From: Chryseobacterium cheonjiense
GTDB lineage: Bacteria; Bacteroidota; Bacteroidia; Flavobacteriales; Weeksellaceae
NCBI RefSeq assembly: GCF_012927265.1
Contig: NZ_JABBGF010000001.1
Location: 62,001-126,000, forward strand
Direction: 5' to 3'
DNA length: 64,000 bases
In this document: positions 45,397-53,617 of the stretch, in pieces
Position numbering within the stretch: the first letter of the stretch is position 1
Layout of the letters: every line of letters begins with the position of its first letter
Program-made: the position numbers and the translations under genes
The notes under the pieces: model-generated
The model's database searches: none
What the model was told of the DNA's origin: nothing
The model's input: the letters and a program-made list of their open reading frames with translations, nothing else

Positions 45397-45660
45397 ACGC
45401 TAACAAGGATTTAGCGCAATGGCGGGTTAAAGCAAAAAATTGAAGTTTCGGCATTCTATTGCGCAAAAGCCAATTATATTGACTTTTTCTTAAATTTATT
45501 CAATAAATTGTCTTTTACTTTACTGTGTTGCTAGATTGAAACTTTCGCTGCAATTTCCAACACTTACTTTAAGCCCAGAAATATTAAGCTTTCAAAGCTA
45601 ACAAAGCAAATCTTGTTCACCCCTTTGACCAGCTCAGGATAAACTCCAGCTTCGTTAGCT
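45397..45660 (+). repeat. Cassette-type spacer repeat, copy B
   Basis: The 264-base spacer begins with GCTAAC (45399-45404) and ends with GTTAGC (45654-45659). Inside, GCGCAAT (45414-45420) and ATTGCGC pair. A second GCTAACAAAGC at 45597 with the terminal GTTAGC encloses a 63-base unit, close to an attC in size. It shares several blocks with copy A. The flanking genes on one side are nucleases, as for copy A. Confidence 0.6.
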
Positions 45661-45704
45661 TTTTTGCTATTATAGGTTTATTATAGAAATATTTTAAAGA
45701 TAGA

Positions 45705-45732
45705 AGAGGCTTTGATAAGAGTCTCTTTTTTT
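45705..45732 (+). terminator. Rho-independent terminator
   Basis: AGAGGCT at 45705-45711 pairs with AGTCTCT at 45720-45726 with one G-T pair, followed by T7. It ends the nuclease gene group. Confidence 0.7.
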
Positions 45733-45855
45733 GTGGGTGATGATGCACGAACCGTTACATTTTCACTAAAAAACAAACTGTCATATAATTACAAAAATTC
45801 ATATCTTCGTACCTCAAATTTTATCGAAAACGAAAAAGCGTTAATAATTATTCTG

Positions 45856-45978
45856 CCAATAGGAATCTGGTAAATTCAAAATAAGGAGTAGAATGATAAG
45901 TTGAACGCTCACGTCCATATATTACGGGACGTGGGTTTCGCTTATTTATTCCTTATGGCTTACCAGAGCCTCTATTGG
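45856..45978 (+). ncRNA. Structured RNA candidate with five nested helices
   Basis: Arms nest in order. CCAATAG (45856-45862) pairs with CTATTGG (45972-45978), and CTGGTAA (45867-45873) with TTACCAG (45960-45966). ATAAGGA (45881-45887) pairs with TCCTTAT (45950-45956), and ATAAG (45896-45900) with CTTAT (45941-45945). The apical hairpin CTCACGTCC (45908-45916) pairs with GGACGTGGG (45927-45935). Every outer helix is perfect. It precedes the exported-protein gene at 46065 by 86 bases, so it may be its leader, a separate small RNA, or a mobile-element end. I do not recognise a named family. Confidence 0.65.
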
Positions 45979-46064
45979 TAAATAAGAGTTACGAGCCTGC
46001 GTCCTTTTTCTATTATACAACCCAAACAAAACCACACTTTAGGCTCGAGTGATACAAAATCACT

Positions 46065-46466
46065 ATGAAAAAATTATTATTATCAGGAGCAATGGTACTT
46101 TTGAGCACCTTGTGTTTTTCCCAAAACTATTATTTCTCACACAGAAAGGAAAGTATAAAATATACAGATAGCTATGGACAAACGCAATACAAACTTATTG
46201 CAGATGAAACCTCTAATTACAAGTTTTATTTTGAAGTATCTTCCGATGGAAGAGCCACTCAACTTTTCACAGTTTATGATAATGGACAGGAAGCATATTG
46301 GGCGGCTGAAATAAAAAAATCAGGATATAAAGAAATTGGAGGTACAATTTTCAAACAATCACTTTACTATAACACCAACTCCAAACAGAACATTTACGTA
46401 TTTGTTTCTCAGGATTACAAGAAAATTATTGTTATGGATAACGATGGATTAGCTGAATATTATTAA
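46065..46466 (+). CDS. Secreted protein of unknown function (133 residues)
   Basis: A clear signal peptide (KKLLLSGAMVLLSTLCFSQ) is followed by about 114 residues rich in Tyr and Lys with predicted beta strands and no motif I know. It is the first gene of a three-gene unit (46065-47932) whose products are all exported or membrane-bound, and it ends one base before the next start. A TATCTTCG sequence at 45802-45809 could be a -7 element for the unit including the structured leader. Confidence 0.6.
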   Translation: MKKLLLSGAMVLLSTLCFSQNYYFSHRKESIKYTDSYGQTQYKLIADETSNYKFYFEVSSDGRATQLFTVYDNGQEAYWAAEIKKSGYKEIGGTIFKQSLYYNTNSKQNIYVFVSQDYKKIIVMDNDGLAEYY

Positions 46467-46467
46467 G

Positions 46468-47460
46468 ATGGAAAAGAAAACAATTCAGGTTGACCGCAAC
46501 ATACCTAAATCAATATTAATAGGCTTTATATTGGCATTTGTGAGTGTTTTTGCAGTAGAGCATTTTAGTACATTTTCATATATCCCCAATTTGAATATCC
46601 CTAGTACAGATAGTAACGGAAAGATTGTTTTGAGCGGAACATACGACACCCGAACAACTCCCGTAGGTGCATTGTACCAAACTACACCTTTCGGAACAAA
46701 GATAGACTTACCTACAAACGGAATGATGTGTAGTGAGCTACTGTATGATTCTGAGTTTAAAAGTTATTCCAACAAAGGCGTGTTGTACGCAAAATCTGTA
46801 TTTAATGATTACAAATATCTCCTGCTATTTTGGGTAGCATACACACTAATCGTCTTGTTTTTCAAGAGATACCGTCTAAAGGTTTTGATTCTGATTCTGC
46901 CAATGTTAGGTATTAGTTGTGACAAAACTAAACTAGAACCAATTACAACCCCTAAAACAGCCATAGATGCCACAAAAACAGCCTTAAATAACCCAAGCAT
47001 AGCAATACCTCAAAACCCACCTGAAACAGCCGTAAAACACTCATTTGTAGTCTTCAAGGTAAAAGACAAATACTTCGGGAAAGAATCTGTAATTATAACA
47101 GGAATATTTAACACCCCTTACACTATTAGTACGGATGAGGAATACATGATTTTAGACGATACACAGGCAAAATGCAACGCCTATCTGTTTGACAAAAACA
47201 TTCTTGAAAGATACATGATGAGATTTGACAGCTATGCAGAAGCAAGTCAGGAAAAAGAACGAATCTCTAAAATCCGTAACACCACCGTATCTAATAATCA
47301 AACATCTACTCCAAAAACCTTGACCACAGAAGAAAAGGAGCAGATTATCAGAGAATGGAAAAGCATTACACCCGAAGAACACGAACAAGCCCGACAGCTA
47401 CAAATGGAGCATGAAATGTGGGTTGAGGAACAGAAAAGAAATAACCAAAACTATAATTAA
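46468..47460 (+). CDS. Two-helix membrane protein of unknown function
   Basis: The 330-residue protein has a first membrane helix (SILIGFILAFVSVFAVEHF), an extracytoplasmic loop of about 85 residues and a second helix region (YLLLFWVAYTLIVLFFKRYRLKVLILILPML). A Thr/Pro-rich linker and a charged C-terminal tail with a helical EEKEQIIREWKSI region follow. The LGISC after the second helix resembles a lipobox but lies internally. I cannot assign a family. It is packed between the secreted protein and the lipoprotein. Confidence 0.55.
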   Translation: MEKKTIQVDRNIPKSILIGFILAFVSVFAVEHFSTFSYIPNLNIPSTDSNGKIVLSGTYDTRTTPVGALYQTTPFGTKIDLPTNGMMCSELLYDSEFKSYSNKGVLYAKSVFNDYKYLLLFWVAYTLIVLFFKRYRLKVLILILPMLGISCDKTKLEPITTPKTAIDATKTALNNPSIAIPQNPPETAVKHSFVVFKVKDKYFGKESVIITGIFNTPYTISTDEEYMILDDTQAKCNAYLFDKNILERYMMRFDSYAEASQEKERISKIRNTTVSNNQTSTPKTLTTEEKEQIIREWKSITPEEHEQARQLQMEHEMWVEEQKRNNQNYN

Positions 47461-47479
47461 TCTCAAAAATAAATCAATT

Positions 47480-47932
47480 ATGAAAAAAAACGCAAAAAGT
47501 ATGCTTTTTACAGCATTATCGCTAACAACTCTATTAGTAGCCGTAAATTGCTCGAGCAACAATGATGATGATAACAACACACAGCAAACAAACCCTGCAA
47601 CAACTCAATATTTTCACCCTCCCATGTGGATTCAGGGAACGTGGGGCGTAACAAATGGAACAACCTCAAACAAGCTATACAAGTTTACAACAGATGATTT
47701 TATACTACTCGTAACAGGTGTAAGCGAACAGAGCATGACGGAAACAATCAAATCAAGTCCTAACGGTGGAAGTGTTGACGAAACCGTTAACAGTAATACG
47801 CAGTATAACTTTACTGTTAAATATAACATCACAACCACAACACAAAGTTTTGAGTTCAGAAAAGTTTCAGCAACTCAGATTCAGTGGAAAGATAACAGTA
47901 ACGGAACTTGGTTTGACTTGGTGAAAATGTAG
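47480..47932 (+). CDS. Small lipoprotein of unknown function
   Basis: The 150-residue product starts with MKKNAKSMLFTALSLTTLLVAVNC, a signal with a lipobox Cys, followed by an acidic SSNNDDDNN tether typical of surface-exported lipoproteins in Bacteroidota. The rest is a strand-rich domain (IQGTWGVTNGTTSNKLYKF) like small lipocalin-type folds. I chose the ATG at 47480; a longer frame from 47411 overlaps the previous gene. A terminator follows 9 bases after the stop. Confidence 0.65.
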   Translation: MKKNAKSMLFTALSLTTLLVAVNCSSNNDDDNNTQQTNPATTQYFHPPMWIQGTWGVTNGTTSNKLYKFTTDDFILLVTGVSEQSMTETIKSSPNGGSVDETVNSNTQYNFTVKYNITTTTQSFEFRKVSATQIQWKDNSNGTWFDLVKM

Positions 47933-47940
47933 AATAAACA

Positions 47941-47976
47941 AAGCCTTGACATTATGGTGTTGGGGCTTACTTTTTA
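47941..47976 (+). terminator. Rho-independent terminator
   Basis: AAGCCTTGACA at 47941-47951 pairs with TGTTGGGGCTT at 47958-47968 over 11 pairs, three of them G-T, followed by ACTTTTTATT. It closes the three-gene unit. Confidence 0.7.
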
Positions 47977-48116
47977 TTCATGCAAACAGACATGAACAGA
48001 AGGGTTATATGGAAATCTGCTACATAGTACCAATACATCCTACAAATTTATCTAAACTATTATCTTACTTATTCTACTCTCAAACCACATCAAAACTCAC
48101 TATCAGGAAAATTCGG

Positions 48117-48134
48117 AAAAAAAAAAAAAAAAAG
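48117..48134 (+). repeat. Run of 18 A residues
   Basis: An uninterrupted A18 run lies in a 420-base stretch (47977-48396) with no gene I can support. It could be slippage-prone or a read artefact. Confidence 0.7.
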
Positions 48135-48396
48135 GATTACGTAAAGATGTGAGATTTTGTAGAATTATATTTTTAAGCAAAAAAATTAAAAATACCGTAA
48201 AAACACCTATGCTATTTTAATTATTTTAAATTATAATTGACAAAAAAAAATAACCAATAATGTGGAAAACATAATCTTATATCTATTTTAAGTATAGTGT
48301 AAATACGCAAAGATTTAACTTTTTAATTTTCAGCTATGAAAACCAAAAGATGAGATTGAAAAATGTAAATAAATTTTATAAAAAATTAATAATATC

Positions 48397-48696
48397 ATGG
48401 AAAACTTTAAAATTGGAAATTGGCTAATCACAGACAAAGGCATTAGCTGGAATAAAGAAAACGAACTTGAATATTTAATTGCAAAGGAAGATTTGGCAGA
48501 ATCTGGACCGCAAGACAGGAGTAACATATATGATTGGTTGGTACATATGCCTACTAAGAGTTGGATAAATAAAGAAGATGTTTACGCATTAAATACAGCA
48601 TTTATATATGCTATGGAGCTATATGGATTTGATTTCAATACTAATTCATTTATTGAAACCATAAAAGAGCAACAAGTAGAAATGAGATTAAAATAA
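48397..48696 (+). CDS. Small protein of unknown function (99 residues), first of four
   Basis: The acidic protein MENFKIGNWLITDKGISWNK... has no signal peptide or motif I recognise; the middle (SNIYDWLVHMPTKSWINKEDVYALNTAFIYAME) looks helical. It starts a run of four tiny genes spaced 2-8 bases apart at 48397-49512, directly upstream of the primase-RT module. The tight spacing suggests one transcript and possibly one complex. Confidence 0.55.
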   Translation: MENFKIGNWLITDKGISWNKENELEYLIAKEDLAESGPQDRSNIYDWLVHMPTKSWINKEDVYALNTAFIYAMELYGFDFNTNSFIETIKEQQVEMRLK

Positions 48697-48704
48697 CACA
48701 TACA

Positions 48705-48962
48705 ATGAAAGAAATTAGACTAAAAGACAAAGAAGACAATAACCACTACTACTTATTAGAAAGTAGAGAACTTCAAGACCATGAAATTGGTGAACTCTTA
48801 AAGAAATTTCTTGATAAAGACGAAGTTGTTCGAGTCATAGAGTATGGAGGTATTAAAGCTTCTGCAAATCAAATTTTAATTATGAAGACTGACGAAAACA
48901 ACAAGTTTATTAATGTCTTCAACATCCAAGATGAATCCGATATTATTTACTTAGAAAATTAA
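48705..48962 (+). CDS. Small protein of unknown function (85 residues), second of four
   Basis: The charged protein has alternating strands and helices (KEIRLKDKEDNNHYYLLES, HEIGELLKKFLDKDE) and no known motif. It starts 8 bases after the first gene and ends 2 bases before the third. Confidence 0.55.
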   Translation: MKEIRLKDKEDNNHYYLLESRELQDHEIGELLKKFLDKDEVVRVIEYGGIKASANQILIMKTDENNKFINVFNIQDESDIIYLEN

Positions 48963-48964
48963 TT

Positions 48965-49303
48965 ATGGCTATAACTATAAACTCAATAAACATTTTACAA
49001 ACATACCTAAGAGGAGTACTTGGTAGAGCCAATCATCATGCAGGAAATGTCGAAGGCGTTTCACTTGCATTATTAGGAGCAATTATGTGGAGAGCTGACG
49101 GTCAAATACTTGTAAAACAATATGCAGGACAACCTGCAAATATAATTTGGTTTTTTATTGGCACTAAAAAATATGTCCTGACCTACAATCATGCTATACA
49201 GAAAATTGAACTGAAAGAAAAAACACATAAAGGGAACATCTTAGCATCTTTTGACAATTCTTCGTCATACCACAATATCATAACTATTTTTGAAAATCTT
49301 TAA
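48965..49303 (+). CDS. Small protein like 'integron cassette' proteins (112 residues), third of four
   Basis: The sequence TYLRGVLGRANHHAGNVEGVSLALLGAIMWRADG, followed by a strand pair (ILVKQY, IIWFFIGTKKYVLTYNH), resembles a small protein family that I recall as annotated 'integron gene cassette protein'. The recollection is not checked. The double His (HHAGNV) is a possible metal or catalytic site. It lies between the second and fourth small genes with 2-base gaps. Confidence 0.55.
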   Translation: MAITINSINILQTYLRGVLGRANHHAGNVEGVSLALLGAIMWRADGQILVKQYAGQPANIIWFFIGTKKYVLTYNHAIQKIELKEKTHKGNILASFDNSSSYHNIITIFENL

Positions 49304-49305
49304 AT

Positions 49306-49512
49306 ATGAGCAAAATTATTATTACAAATATTCAAAAGACTGAATTTGAACCATATCAAGTTTTGAATTGTAGCGCTGATTTTTCAGTTATTGAAAAAAA
49401 TCCAGATAAGTTTCAAATTTTCACCAATACAGACAATGGCTTGGTAACTATTGAACTAAACAAAGAAGACTTAAAGCAACTCTTAAATAAAATACAGGAA
49501 ACATTGCGGTAA
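49306..49512 (+). CDS. Small protein of unknown function (68 residues), fourth of four
   Basis: The protein starts MSKIIITNIQKTEFEPYQ and ends in a helix (KEDLKQLLNKIQETLR). No family is recognised. Its stop lies 55 bases before the primase gene, so it may share a transcript with it. Confidence 0.5.
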   Translation: MSKIIITNIQKTEFEPYQVLNCSADFSVIEKNPDKFQIFTNTDNGLVTIELNKEDLKQLLNKIQETLR

Positions 49513-49567
49513 TTTTATTATTCAATCTTAATTATTATCTTGGTATCTCTAAAGAGAAAAATTGGTA

Positions 49568-50554
49568 ATGATGAAAGATTTACAGATTAGCTATCTAAGT
49601 AATCTTAGAAATTCAAATTCAACTGTTACAACTTTACATGATATTTTTCAAGAAATTAAAAGTGATAAAGCTAAGTTATTCACTCTTGAATTGAATGATT
49701 TATATAAATCTGGAAGTGAGCTATATTCAATTAAGAAAAAGAATCTTCCTGTGGTTACCTTTTGTGCTTTGTTTAAAGAGAATAATAGGAAGAAAGAGGG
49801 AATTATTAAATATAACAATATATTAGTAATTGATATTGATAAACTAGACACTCAAACGATTGAATCAATAAAACATATCTTGGATAATGATAATTTTATA
49901 ATTGCTAATTGGGTCTCCCCATCGGGAGCGGGATTAAAGGGGATTATTAAATTAAAATTTAATGATGTTCAATTAACTAATGAAAATATAGACTTTCACC
50001 ATAAAAGAGCATTCAAAAAAGTTTCTGCTTATTTTCTAGAAAAATACAATGTTGAACTTGACAAAAGTGGTAATGATTATACAAGGTTATGCTTTATTTC
50101 ATGGGATGAGAATATTACCCTAAAAAACTCATTTTTTGAATTTGAAATTAACAACAATGAATATCTAGAATTAACAAGTAAATCAACACTTAAAACAAAA
50201 GTAAGTGTTAATAAAGATGTCATTGGAAAGAGTAAATTTATTTTACATAATGATATTGGAAAAAACTCTCAATCCAAAAAAAGAGAAATATTAAAAGTCA
50301 TCAACTTTCTTAAAAAAGGAAAAAAGTCTATAACTCATTCTTATGATGAATGGTTAAGAGTAGCATTTGCAATATCAAATACATTTACATTTGATTTAGG
50401 AAAAAAATACTTTATTGAATTGAGTAAGCTAGATGAATTAAAGTTTAATGAGTCGGAATGTTTAACATTATTAGAGGATTGTTACCATAATTCGAAAGGA
50501 ACTATTAACTTTAACACAATAATTCATTTCGCAAAAGAAAAAGGTTACAAATAA
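49568..50554 (+). CDS. Primase-like protein with VirE_N (BT4734-like) and PriCT-2 domains
   Basis: The 328-residue protein has a VirE_N / BT4734-like N-terminal domain: LPVVTFCALF, LVIDIDKL with the Asp89-x-Asp91 pair, VSPSGAGLKG (118-125) and the DYTRLCFISWD motif. This fold is related to archaeo-eukaryotic primases, whose active site uses such a DxD pair. The C-terminal 90 residues (YDEWLRVAFAISNTFTFDLGKKYFIELS...FNESECLTLLEDC) match PriCT-2. Such proteins usually prime mobile-element replication with a helicase; here there is no helicase and the next gene is a reverse transcriptase. The open frame begins with TTG at 49562; the ATG at 49568 is preferred. Confidence 0.75.
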   Translation: MMKDLQISYLSNLRNSNSTVTTLHDIFQEIKSDKAKLFTLELNDLYKSGSELYSIKKKNLPVVTFCALFKENNRKKEGIIKYNNILVIDIDKLDTQTIESIKHILDNDNFIIANWVSPSGAGLKGIIKLKFNDVQLTNENIDFHHKRAFKKVSAYFLEKYNVELDKSGNDYTRLCFISWDENITLKNSFFEFEINNNEYLELTSKSTLKTKVSVNKDVIGKSKFILHNDIGKNSQSKKREILKVINFLKKGKKSITHSYDEWLRVAFAISNTFTFDLGKKYFIELSKLDELKFNESECLTLLEDCYHNSKGTINFNTIIHFAKEKGYK

Positions 50555-50555
50555 T

Positions 50556-50702
50556 AGCTAATAGAGAGTACCTAGACAGCGGCTAAATTTTATTTAGTAG
50601 GTTGTTAGTGTTGACACTGTAATCAATATTGGAATTAAGTGGCAGGAACTTCAAAGACAATGTTCAGTATTTATCTTTTTAATTCAGGGACTCTCTATAG
50701 CT
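50556..50702 (+). ncRNA. Non-coding RNA candidate closed by a long inverted repeat
   Basis: The spacer between the primase and RT genes begins with AGCTAATAGAGAGTACC (50556-50572). It ends with GGGACTCTCTATAGCT (50687-50702), which pairs over 9 + 4 bp with one bulged A and continues with two inner pairs. About 115 bases lie inside, including TTAGTGTTGACACTG. The stem starts one base after the primase stop and ends 16 bases before the RT start. The layout resembles the paired ends of retron RNAs and the ncRNAs of defence-associated reverse transcriptases, but no known class is identified. Confidence 0.6.
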
Positions 50703-50718
50703 TATAAAAACTATAATC

Positions 50719-52659
50719 GTGTTACAAAGTTATTTTTCTGAAGAAAAAATATTAACTCTTATTTGTAAAATCAGAGCTAGAATTGCCAGACACCGAAGTA
50801 AAAAACATTTGGTTCACCTTCTATCATCAGATGAAAGAACAAACTATCATGTAAATCATAAAAAAAATCAAGAAAAGATAGATGAAGATTTACAATTATT
50901 AAATTCTATTTTACCACCTCGTAGAAAATGGAAAACTCTAAAAAAGCAGAGACGTTATATTAATCATCAAAAGATAGATAATATAAAGAATAATGCTGAA
51001 TCTTTATACGAAACCATACGTTACTATAAAAAAAAATGCCCTAACGAATTATTTATAATAAACTTAAATAATTTTATAAAAGATATTCAAGATTCAATTT
51101 TGAATCCTAATTATAGTTTTACAGTTCCAAAAATAATTCCTCTATCAAAAAAAAATCAATCAAAATGCCGACCAATTGCGCTTTACAACTTAAAAGATAG
51201 AATCATCATCAGTCTGACAAATAAATATTTATCAGAATATTTTGACACACATTTTTTCTCAGAGTCACACGCATTCCGACCAAAAAGATTATATAATGGT
51301 AAAAAAACAGTTACATCTCACCATCATGCAATTGACTCTATATTTAAATATAAATCAGATTATGAAGGCAAAAAATTATATGTTAGTGAATGTGATATTA
51401 GTAAATTCTATGACTCAGTAAACCATACTGTTGTAAAGAAATGTTTTAAAAAATTAATTTCACAAAATCCTCTAAATATTGATTCAAATGCTGAAAGAAT
51501 ATTTTATAAATACCTAGAATCATATTCTTTTGTACATAATGTTAAAATTTTTAATCATAAAAAGTATTCTGAATATTGGAAACAGCATAAAATTGAAAAT
51601 GGTTATTTTGGTTGGATTGATAAAGAGCTAAAAGAACTAAAATATTATAAAAATATTCATAATAATCGAATTGGTGTACCGCAAGGAGGTGCTATATCAG
51701 GACTTATTGCAAATATGGTTTTACATTTCGCAGATATTGAATTGTTGAAAAATAATGATAAGAAATTACATTATGTAAGATTTTGTGATGATATGGTAAT
51801 TATTCATCCCAATAAGAAAAAATGTGAAAATTATTATCAAATTTATACTGAAAATCTAAAGAAACTAAAACTTGTTCCTCACTCACCTACAAAATTTAAT
51901 TTTCATAATAAGGAAATTTTTAAAATTTTTTGGTCAGAAGAAACAAAATCCAAAAGTCCTTACAGATGGTCAAACTCATACTTAAATTCAACAAAGTGGA
52001 TTGGATTTGTGGGATATGAAGTTTCTTTTAATAATGAGATTAGAGTTAGAAAACGGTCATTAAAAAAAGAAAAACTAAAACAACAAAACCTCATAGATTT
52101 GACATTACGAAGTGTTAAGCGAGGTCAAAGAAAATCTAAAGATACCATAATGGAATCAGTATGTAATAGATTGATAGGAATGTCCGTTGGAAGGGTTAAC
52201 ATGAGAAACTACTATCACATTGAAAATGATTTTTGTTGGGCGAAAGGATTTAATCGATTATCAAAAAATAATCATATCGCTAGACAACTAAAAAATTTAG
52301 ACAGATGTAGATATAAACAAATTGCTAGATTAAAACGAGAACTTTCAAGCACAAACAATAAAAAAGAAGTTTTTATACCTAAATTCTTATTTAGTTGTAT
52401 TCCTAAGATTTCAATTTTTGATTCCGAAGAAATTCGTAAAGAATTAGTATCACTCAAAATATTGACTTCTAGATTTAAGTTAACAGTTTCAAAATACGAT
52501 GAAATTTGCGAAGATAGTTTTAAATTAAAACTTAGCAATAAATATATTGTAAATGAACGACTTATATTAAAAACTCTAATATCCTTTAAGGACAAAGAAA
52601 GAAATATAAATTACTATGGAAAACCTTTTAGCTATTACTTTCATCTATTAGAGAAATGA
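50719..52659 (+). CDS. Large reverse transcriptase with FCDD active site
   Basis: The 646-residue protein has a reverse transcriptase core at residues about 140-440. It carries KCRPIALYNLKDRIIISL, SESHAFRP, motif A CDISKFYDSV (Asp226), the motif GVPQGGAISG (320-328) and the catalytic FCDD (355-358, where most have YxDD). A further motif, WIGFVGYEVSF, lies near residue 430. A 200-residue C-terminal region is basic and helical without an endonuclease or maturase motif I can see. No group II intron RNA is evident. Size and layout fit the 'unknown group' or defence-associated RTs. The frame starts with GTG at 50719, 16 bases after the inverted repeat. Confidence 0.8.
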   Translation: MLQSYFSEEKILTLICKIRARIARHRSKKHLVHLLSSDERTNYHVNHKKNQEKIDEDLQLLNSILPPRRKWKTLKKQRRYINHQKIDNIKNNAESLYETIRYYKKKCPNELFIINLNNFIKDIQDSILNPNYSFTVPKIIPLSKKNQSKCRPIALYNLKDRIIISLTNKYLSEYFDTHFFSESHAFRPKRLYNGKKTVTSHHHAIDSIFKYKSDYEGKKLYVSECDISKFYDSVNHTVVKKCFKKLISQNPLNIDSNAERIFYKYLESYSFVHNVKIFNHKKYSEYWKQHKIENGYFGWIDKELKELKYYKNIHNNRIGVPQGGAISGLIANMVLHFADIELLKNNDKKLHYVRFCDDMVIIHPNKKKCENYYQIYTENLKKLKLVPHSPTKFNFHNKEIFKIFWSEETKSKSPYRWSNSYLNSTKWIGFVGYEVSFNNEIRVRKRSLKKEKLKQQNLIDLTLRSVKRGQRKSKDTIMESVCNRLIGMSVGRVNMRNYYHIENDFCWAKGFNRLSKNNHIARQLKNLDRCRYKQIARLKRELSSTNNKKEVFIPKFLFSCIPKISIFDSEEIRKELVSLKILTSRFKLTVSKYDEICEDSFKLKLSNKYIVNERLILKTLISFKDKERNINYYGKPFSYYFHLLEK

Positions 52660-52703
52660 TTATAACAATTCTATTTTCAATAAATTATATAATTATATAA
52701 ATA

Positions 52704-52735
52704 AAATACGACACGTTTTGTCGTATTACTTTTAT
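52704..52735 (+). terminator. Perfect hairpin between RT and HNH genes
   Basis: AATACGACA (52705-52713) pairs with TGTCGTATT (52719-52727) around five bases, followed by ACTTTTAT. It may be a weak terminator or an operator for the HNH gene. The rest of the 145-base spacer is AT-rich. Confidence 0.5.
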
Positions 52736-52804
52736 ATGTTTGTCAAAAGAGTATCTGTGGATAAGATTTGAAAGAGATTAGTATTACAATTTAAACCCTA
52801 AGTC

Positions 52805-53512
52805 ATGAAGAACAATTATAATAGTGAATTTTGGAAAGAATTCCGTGATAGCATTATTGAATCTGACGGTTATAAATGTTCAATATGTGGAAAAGAATCA
52901 AGTAAAACAATTCTTCAAGTTCACCATACAAAATATATAAAAGGCAGAAATCTATGGGAATACGCATCTGAAGACTGCGTAACATTATGCAAAAGTTGTC
53001 ATGCAATGGAGCATGGGAAAATAAAACCTAATTATGGATGGGAATATATCGGTGACGAAGATTTAGGAGATTTAATTGGAGAATGCGACAATTGTGGGAG
53101 TAATATTAGATATGTTTTTCATATTTATCATGAAAAATGGGGAGCCTTAGAAGTTGGAACACTTTGCTGTGATAATTTAACTGATAGCCAAGAAGCATCT
53201 AATCTAATGGAATCAGTGAGAAGGTTTGAAAGTCGAAAAAAGAATTTTATTAATTCTATAAAATGGAAGAGCTCAGAACATTTTCATTCTATTAAGAAAA
53301 ATTTATTTGAAATAAAAATTGATGAAATTGACGATTATTTTTGCCTTACAATTCATAACCAAAAAAGTAAAAAAAGGTATTCTTCATTAGAACTTGCAAA
53401 ATCCTCAGCTTTTGAAGCAATTGAAAATGGCAAATTCATTGAATATTGCTTAAAGAAAAATATTTCTTTACCTGCTAAATTTAAAATTAATAATAAGCAA
53501 AAGGATAAATAA
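52805..53512 (+). CDS. HNH endonuclease with a C-terminal zinc-binding domain
   Basis: The 235-residue protein has an HNH domain: CSIC (Cys25, Cys28), VHHTKYI (His40-His41), then CKSCHAMEH (Cys62, Cys65, His66, His70). A second Cys cluster (ECDNCGSNIRYVF...LCCDNL) follows at about residues 96-125 and a charged C-terminal region ends it. HNH enzymes nick or cut DNA with a beta-beta-alpha metal site. It follows the RT with the same orientation and AT-rich codon use, so it may be part of the same module, but a hairpin lies between them. Confidence 0.78.
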   Translation: MKNNYNSEFWKEFRDSIIESDGYKCSICGKESSKTILQVHHTKYIKGRNLWEYASEDCVTLCKSCHAMEHGKIKPNYGWEYIGDEDLGDLIGECDNCGSNIRYVFHIYHEKWGALEVGTLCCDNLTDSQEASNLMESVRRFESRKKNFINSIKWKSSEHFHSIKKNLFEIKIDEIDDYFCLTIHNQKSKKRYSSLELAKSSAFEAIENGKFIEYCLKKNISLPAKFKINNKQKDK

Positions 53513-53617
53513 TTATTATAAATGGCAATTTCAAAGGATTCACAGAAAAGAAGAAGCGATATAGAAAGATTGACTTTACACGATAGTAGGTGTAAAGCCA
53601 ATTCAATCATTTTGATT

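Noticed and set aside
47946..48152. A 68-codon plus-strand frame
   Set aside because: It overlaps the terminator at 47941-47976 and its C-terminal lysines come from the A18 run; composition is not protein-like.
50556..52659. A classical retron or a group II intron
   Set aside because: The RT is about twice the size of retron RTs and has FCDD in place of YADD. No domain V-like intron hairpin or maturase/HNH domain in the RT chain is seen. Only the flanking inverted repeat is retron-like.
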